Assembly: GCA_949317995.1 (NCBI GenBank)
Contig: OX439043.1
Location: 56,809,339-56,873,338 of the forward strand
Direction: 5' to 3'
Origin: Acholoe squamosa
Lineage: Eukaryota; Annelida; Polychaeta; Phyllodocida; Polynoidae
Length of the DNA stretch: 64,000 nucleotides
A program made the translations under genes and the position numbers. Shown in pieces: positions 58,573-64,000 of the stretch (position 1 is its first letter; the number at the start of each line of letters is the position of its first letter). The notes beneath the pieces are model-generated. The model saw only the letters and a list, made by a program, of their open reading frames with translations. It was not told the origin of the DNA and did no database searches.

Positions 58573-61162
58573 TTAATTTAGTTCCTTCTACTATTTCTAT
58601 ATTATTAAGCCTTCAACTTTACCCCATTGTTCGCAATGTTGCTGTTCATAAAAAGATTATGTAAAACAGTTCTTTCCAACATAAGGAATTATCAGGCTAT
58701 TATCATGGTCTGATAGCCATTCATTGTTATAATTTAATGTAATATCCATACATACCTCAAGGGAAAAGTACGCTGATCGGAGAGCCTATGGTTCTTCGCT
58801 GTATCTGTGGAGTGGAGTCTTCACTCTCCTCGAGACCTTTCTTTATCTAATTATTACAAGCATAGTCTCCCCCCTAGTTCAATGACATTGAGTGGATGCT
58901 ATATTGGTAGTTCCAGTAAATGAGCATAATCATGCATTCCTGTCAGGCTTGAGATAGTCAAAGGTGGTTATCACTTCCAGAGTACTCACAGCCCCCTTAC
59001 AGTCAGGCTTTTGGCGAACAATGTATCAGCAAAGGTCTTTACTTGCATGAGTTGGGGGTGGTGGTGGGAGGGGGGTCTATGTGGACTTCACAAGTTCACG
59101 ATAGCAAGGCCTTTGTCTCTGTAGTCAAATAGAAGAGGAATTAATCCTTGAAAATTTACCTGAAAGAGTACTAGTTACTGGTCCAGTAGTACCACTTTGG
59201 TAATGCACACAGTACTATCGATTGAGGAAATGACCTAATGCAATGTTGAATTTTATGTAGATATAAAATTCTTTGCCGTGTGGTCATATGTTAGTTAAAT
59301 GGCAAGGCAGTTCTACATTTTACCTCTCAATCCATGGCTTAGTATCTCCTCTCCTGTTGGTAACCACTATGTATAGTACTTCTACATGTGCTCATGCCAT
59401 TAACAAATGATCAATGAGTGACTCGTCAACACTGGGGTCTCCCAGGTGATAACTCCATTGTCACACCTGGAGGAGGCATGGGGGATCTAACACCTTGCTG
59501 CACAGGTGTAAAACCACAGCTCCCAGGGTGTTAACACCTTCACTTCTCTTACCTGGCCACTCTATGCCTCTATGGCGGTTAGCTTCAACCCACCTGGGCA
59601 ACTTCCCACGCGTGTCTGAAGGTGGGGTCCATAGGAGGTTAGTTACTGCAGATCTATACCTGGTTATTCTCACCCCTCATCTTCATTCCAAATGTGTCTT
59701 TCTCACCTGTCCCATTAATAACAATGTTCCATTGCTCCAATGGTCAAGTGCTGGATCCTGAGAACTCCCAAGTAGATTCCAGGGGATGCTACCTTCAGGC
59801 ACAAATGATAATGCACTTGTCAATGCCCACAGGTACAAAGGTAAAATCTCCTTGCAGATAAGAAAATACAGACCCCTTCTAAAGGCTTGTTACACTACAA
59901 GTGTTCTGTTCACTTATGATGCCAATGCCCTGGAGAGGGTAGGCCGAGGCTGCTGGAGGAGGAGGCACCAGTGGAGTAGTGGAGAGAGGCACATGGGTAG
60001 AAGTAGTATCCTATCCTATGATTAGCGGCACAGGGGGCCGTGGTGTCGGCGGAGAACGTTGAAGGAGGGCGGGGGGTAGAGCTGGTGGTGGGTGCTGTTA
60101 GGTGCTGGAGGATAGGGAGAAGTTTAAAGGCCTTCTCTCCTGACGGGCGGCATGTCTGGCCGCCGGGCAGAGCTGATATGTTGGGGGCTGGGACCATGAG
60201 CTTTAGGATGGGGTGAAGGCGAGCCTGGCGAGGGGTACAGTGCTGGGGAACTGAACATTGTCTCTCACTGGCATCCTCATAACAGAATGGGCGCAGAAAT
60301 CATTCTGAAAACGGTGTACATTGGCTGATCAACGTCGTTCAACCAGTTGACAATGTCCGCACTTTCAGCCGCAATTGTAAATGGGCTATAAATACTGCTG
60401 CAATGCATACAGCAGGTTCCACATCGGGTCATTGTTTTTTTTTTACCTACAGCAGCTACTACTGTATTTCAGAATAAGAAGCACTCTACTGTAAAACCCT
60501 TGTGGAAAACTGACAGTGCATGTGTTAGGAATTCTGCGGGGAATTCTGAGCTTCCAGGACGGCTAGCCTGGACGGCCAGTTCTCCACACAATATACTATT
60601 ATATGGTGACTGAACTTGAATCGCTGTTAGATGGACATTGTCGTTCAGTTATAATTTTGTATATTGAAGATTAAATGCTATTGCAAATGTCAACTTTGAC
60701 ATTTGAATTTACATGAAAGGCTATGTAGTTCCTCCGTATACCCCCACCAGAATCTGACTTGTAGTAGTTATGTTGAATGCCAATTTAGACTGCGATACAG
60801 TGTATTCCAATGTCTACATTGGGCACGTCAATGAGATTTTGCCTCCCTTGTCCCATCAGTCTTTTAAGAGAGGTAAGATCTGGAAATCTTATGTATTGTA
60901 TTGTAGGCTAAGGTCTTGGGGATGGGGTGGACATATTCAGAGCCCCCTCTTCCCTATAACCTGCAAAGAATGAAGTTTGTGGACCATTATAAAAAATGTT
61001 AAATGCGTTTCGCCACCCATTTATTTATCATAAGATGAAAAATTTATGCACCAAAATCTTCCAGCAAAATGCATTGTGATGCAGTTCTCATTGTGATCAT
61101 TTTCAGAAGAATCCATTGCAGGATTCATATCCAGGCATAGGACGGGTTATTTTAGATAATTG
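58573..61162. other. Intergenic with a G+C-rich patch
   Basis: No exon could be supported. From about 59910 to 60240 the sequence is distinctly richer in G, C and CpG, and the minus strand is open for 95 codons (60197-59910) with a Pro/Ser/Thr-rich protein-like composition. It may be an unrecognised exon or a CpG-rich control region, but no splice partners or domain were found. Confidence 0.35.
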
Positions 61163-61339
61163 CTACTGTAGCGGTGTCGGTATACTACCGGCTTTGTGTT
61201 ATTTGTGAACCCGGTTTTACTTGTATGTATAATTTACCAACATTACCAAGATTGTCAAGTGTCTTGTTTCTCACACATAATTAACAGTGTTCTTATGTAA
61301 TGGGATTACCTGTCTTCCCACCTCTCATTAGGTTCTAGT

Positions 61340-61368
61340 CACGTGATATGTTCCTAGGGGTATATAAA
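61340..61368 (+). promoter_or_regulatory. LTR core promoter: CACGTG E-box and TATA box
   Basis: CACGTG at 61340-61345 and TATATAAA at 61361-61368. Transcription would be expected to start about 25-30 bases downstream, near CCAGTTAGTTC (about 61388-61398). This defines the U3/R boundary of the LTR. Confidence 0.7.
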
Positions 61369-61576
61369 GGCGAGTCAGACCTGTGTCCAGTTAGTTCATC
61401 TCCGGGAGACAACTCGCCACACCGTTTTAAACAGATGTTATATTTGTAAAACTATGATATTTCATTATTTATAAATGTTAACTATATCCTACCGGGATAT
61501 CTATACTTGGTTAAAGACCGACTAAGAGGTTCTTCATAGGACTTTGGTACAGCTGAGTTGTGTAAAACTAATCTGT

Positions 61577-61582
61577 AATAAA
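61577..61582 (+). terminator. LTR poly(A) signal
   Basis: AATAAA lies 209 bases past the TATA box and about 115 bases before the LTR end, followed by a CTGTCTCTCTTGTTTCTC pyrimidine/GT-rich stretch that could serve as the downstream element. Confidence 0.65.
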
Positions 61583-61701
61583 CTCTATTAAATTAAACCT
61601 TACTCACTGTCTCTCTTGTTTCTCGATACATTACCAATATCAAAAGATAGCCCGACAGTCGGTTCCGTTATTTTATCGAACCGCCCAGCCAGCTACACTA
61701 C

Positions 61702-62690
61702 TAAGACCTATCCAGGGACCATCGGATAAGCTGTTGATGCATTAAAGAAGGATTGGAGCGGCTGATAAGGCTCAGGTATACAGCTGATCCATCTGTGTAG
61801 GGGTATACGGACCCTGGAGGATTCTCACATACAGCCGAGGTGGAGAGAGAACCTTAGAACATATGGCCCACAATATTGTAGACTTAGGATGAAGGGATGT
61901 GGAAACAAATTACCGTAAATCATTTTCTAGAGAGCAGCTGTTCATAACCATTGAAGGGCTGGTAGACTATATGAAATGATGTCTACGGCAGAGCAGATGG
62001 TGAGACGAGGAGACAAGGCACTGCAACCTGGCATTGCAGAAATGGGAGACAATGTTTGGGGACTTTCTCCATACTGGTTTATGAGAGTTCCGAAAGTTAC
62101 ACAGCATTATTTCTCAACTTAAAGTTGCAGTGCAAATGCATTGCGCGAGTTCTCAAAAAGGACGTCTCCTTTATTATTTAATCAGGCGAATAGATTTTTG
62201 TCATAGGTATATATCTTAGAATAGATAATATATATGATGCATGATATTCAGAAGTACATCATGATAAAACTAGAAGAAGATAGCTGTACAATTTTTCATC
62301 TTTTTTGTATCAACATAGGCCTACCCTGTACATGTTCACCATGGGCACACACACTAGTATGCACAGTTAACTAGTCCATTGTTATCAAAGACAAGGCCAC
62401 ACTTTTTTATTCATTTGGATTACAGGGCCGCTCACCTAGATAAGTAAAAAAAAAACACAAATAAAAATTAAAGTTGAAAAATCTGGTTCTATTTTTTTTT
62501 CATTTCCTCTGCCATCCCACAGCAAAATAACCACATGTAACAGTGTAACAGATAAAGGTGGGTGTATTTGGTATCAAATTGAAGGAAATTATGCCGGGAA
62601 TGCATGTGGTGACCATAGAAGAGTATCGAAGTACAGAATTCTCTAAAAATATCTTTAAACATAAGCTGCACCTGAACTCTTAGCTGCACC
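61702..62690. other. Intergenic, nothing recognised
   Basis: Unique-looking sequence without exon or repeat boundaries. Confidence 0.4.
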
Positions 62691-62697
62691 TGAATTC

Positions 62698-63020
62698 TCA
62701 GCTTATACACCACAAGAGGTCTGTCGGGACACTATCACACAAACAAGACACTATCCGCCAAACAGAACCTGTCTGAGGGATAGTGTCACCTGTCAGGACA
62801 CTATCCCTCAAAAGTTGCATAGAGGCAAAAATGATATTAAGCTACTGATGACATTGACAGTCAATTTAATGGCATTAATGGTTATTGTTCTTCTAACAGT
62901 TATCGCTTTAGTTTGCAATCAGGCAGAGTTTATCCTACAGTTTGGTACTCGCTATGTGGTGTGAGCTGGAAAAAGCTGGAGCTGGCGATAGTGTCCCAAC
63001 AAGGTCTCTAACTTGTCTAT
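62698..63020. repeat. GACACTATC repeat cluster with a 14-bp hairpin
   Basis: GACACTATC or its complement occurs at about 62728, 62748, 62780, 62797 and 62988. TGAGGGATAGTGTC and its exact complement GACACTATCCCTCA (62774-62810) form a hairpin with a 9-base loop. The outer copies near 62698-62735 and 62986-63020 are inverse to one another (GATAGTGTCCC(A/G)ACA with a following TCT), suggesting a small MITE of about 320 bp. Confidence 0.6.
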
Positions 63021-63740
63021 AAGCCACAACTGGTGAAAAGTTGATTTTTTTGCGATTTTAGCTTTTATTTCATTTTTATTTCTTCCTCCATGCGGAAACT
63101 GTCGTCTTGCGCGTGGGAATGCGCATCCACTCAACATTCAGATACCACGTGTAGCGACGTTACACTCACGTGCAGAACGCGGAGACACGTGTCTAGCTTT
63201 CCTCACCCAACTGGGGGAGATTATCACACACGTACACGTTATCAAATATCATCATCATAATCATAAATGTCTCAGATATTCAGGGAAGAGTGCGTTGTCA
63301 ATATGGTTTTAAATGATAAAGGGGGTTGAGTTAGGGGTAGGCATATCTGAGTTATGGCTGATGTATCCCCTGGTATGACGTTAGAACTTAAACAAGGGTG
63401 TTATTTAGAAGATACAGTTGGGATGTGCACTCTGAAATTATTTTTTATAAATTAATCTACATCAACCATGATGATCCTTGATGGTTTCCTCGTCTGATAT
63501 ATATTGAGATTTATGATAAAAGAGAATATCAGATTAATATGAAAAGGCCATGGAAATACCTGTGTTTCATCCTTTTATTAATGGTGTGCAATTTACATGA
63601 TAAAAATCCAAATAAATAAGTAAGTAAATGAGTAAGTGAATAAATAAAAATTAAACAACAAAAAGGACAAGTGACCAAGTGAAGGCTCATATAATCTTAC
63701 ATTTGTGTACACAAATATGATATGCTGAATAGGCTATTGT
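63021..63740. other. Intergenic, nothing recognised
   Basis: Three ACACGTG/CACGTG-bearing sites cluster at about 63146-63190 (CCACGTGT, CTCACGTGC, ACACGTGTC). No exon recognised. Confidence 0.4.
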
Positions 63741-63741
63741 A

Positions 63742-63932
63742 ATGGCCCATTTAAGTGCCGGGGTCTCAAATAGGCGCCAGTCTCGAATAAGCACCAAGGG
63801 GATACAGGGGTATTGAAAACATTCTAAAGCAGTATAAAGAAGGGGCCTGTCTCGAATAAGGGCCGGGAGTACAGAGGTATTGAATTTATGAATAAGCGCC
63901 AGGGTGCTTAAACGGACCACTACGGTAACATG
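63742..63932. repeat. GGCGCTTATTCG-type repeat, copy 3
   Basis: Contains CGGGGTCTCAAATAGGCGCC, CTCGAATAAGCACC, GTCTCGAATAAGGGCCGG, AATAAGCGCC and ends near ACTACGGTA. It is the clearest of three copies and shows an internal partial duplication: CTCGAATAAG plus a GTATTGAA word occurs twice about 70 bp apart. Confidence 0.7.
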
Positions 63933-64000
63933 TAATACGACAAAAATAGGATGTGCAGTAACAATTACTATACATAACAAAAATCTCTGATCTTGAGAAA

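Larger units (their letters stand above)
61167..61697 (+). mobile_element. Solo LTR, 531 bp
   Basis: Begins TGTAGC and ends GCTACA, the required TG...CA form with a 6-bp inverted match, and CTAC is duplicated on both sides (61163-61166 and 61698-61701). It contains a TATA box and a downstream AATAAA in the expected order. The target duplication directly abuts the 3' edge, leaving no primer-binding site or internal region, so this is the product of recombination between two LTRs. A 4-bp duplication fits Ty3/Gypsy-like elements better than most, but the family cannot be fixed without the internal genes. No retroviral gene is present. Confidence 0.88.

Overview
This is animal nuclear DNA. It is A+T-leaning and gene-poor, with spliceosomal introns, long microsatellites, minisatellites, many non-autonomous DNA transposons (MITEs), a solo LTR and a tyrosine-recombinase retrotransposon fragment. 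Nothing bacterial is visible: no operons, dense ORFs, Shine-Dalgarno starts or CRISPR array. G-rich MITEs with ends such as CAGGGGCGGATCCAG suggest a marine invertebrate, possibly an invertebrate deuterostome. That is an impression from repeat style, not a proof, and the species cannot be named from this sequence.

The one convincing protein gene is at the left end on the minus strand (2235 to 644). It is a five-exon HARBI1-like (PIF/Harbinger) transposase or nuclease whose exons join without a frameshift into 361 codons and whose inferred DDE residues are all present. Immediately 5' of it lies a dense cluster of CCG(T/C)ATGT words, followed by a (TA)n tract. Other coding traces are weak: a 50-codon ORF at 8.57 kb, a tyrosine-recombinase C-terminal fragment at 29.1 kb, and, inside a long-inverted-repeat element at 46.4-49.6 kb, an ankyrin-like exon interrupted by a stop plus an opposing frameshifted ORF pair.

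Region by region: 0-2.6 kb Harbinger gene; 3.8-4.1 kb Harbinger-type MITE; 6.8-8.35 kb element with CACTG ends; 10.6-12.0 kb satellite-like arrays (49-bp and 31-bp units); 12.26-13.34 kb two MITEs; 14.5-15.5 kb foldback element; 16.3-20.4 kb Harbinger-type MITEs, two GGGTCTTGCC MITEs and a 27-bp minisatellite; 23.8-25.5 kb an exact-length 846-bp tandem duplication; 27.5-28.5 kb a second CACTG element carrying a nested repeat; 28.6-30.6 kb paired repeats around the recombinase fragment and a 75-bp inverted repeat; 31-36 kb several MITEs; 37.8 kb a 123-bp MITE with a 5-bp target duplication; 39.95-42.92 kb a long-TIR element holding two nested MITEs; 46.4-49.6 kb another long-TIR element; 51.6-52.8 kb an element with GGTCATTCC ends; 61.17-61.70 kb a solo LTR with TATA box, poly(A) signal and target duplication.

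The window reads as a transposon graveyard with one apparently intact transposase gene. The Harbinger-type MITEs (3-bp TTA/TAA duplications, GGGAGTG(A/G)TCA ends) could be mobilised by a Harbinger transposase, but nothing here shows that the gene at 0.6-2.2 kb is their partner. Boundaries, repeat matches and splice sites were read by eye; no database search or alignment was run.
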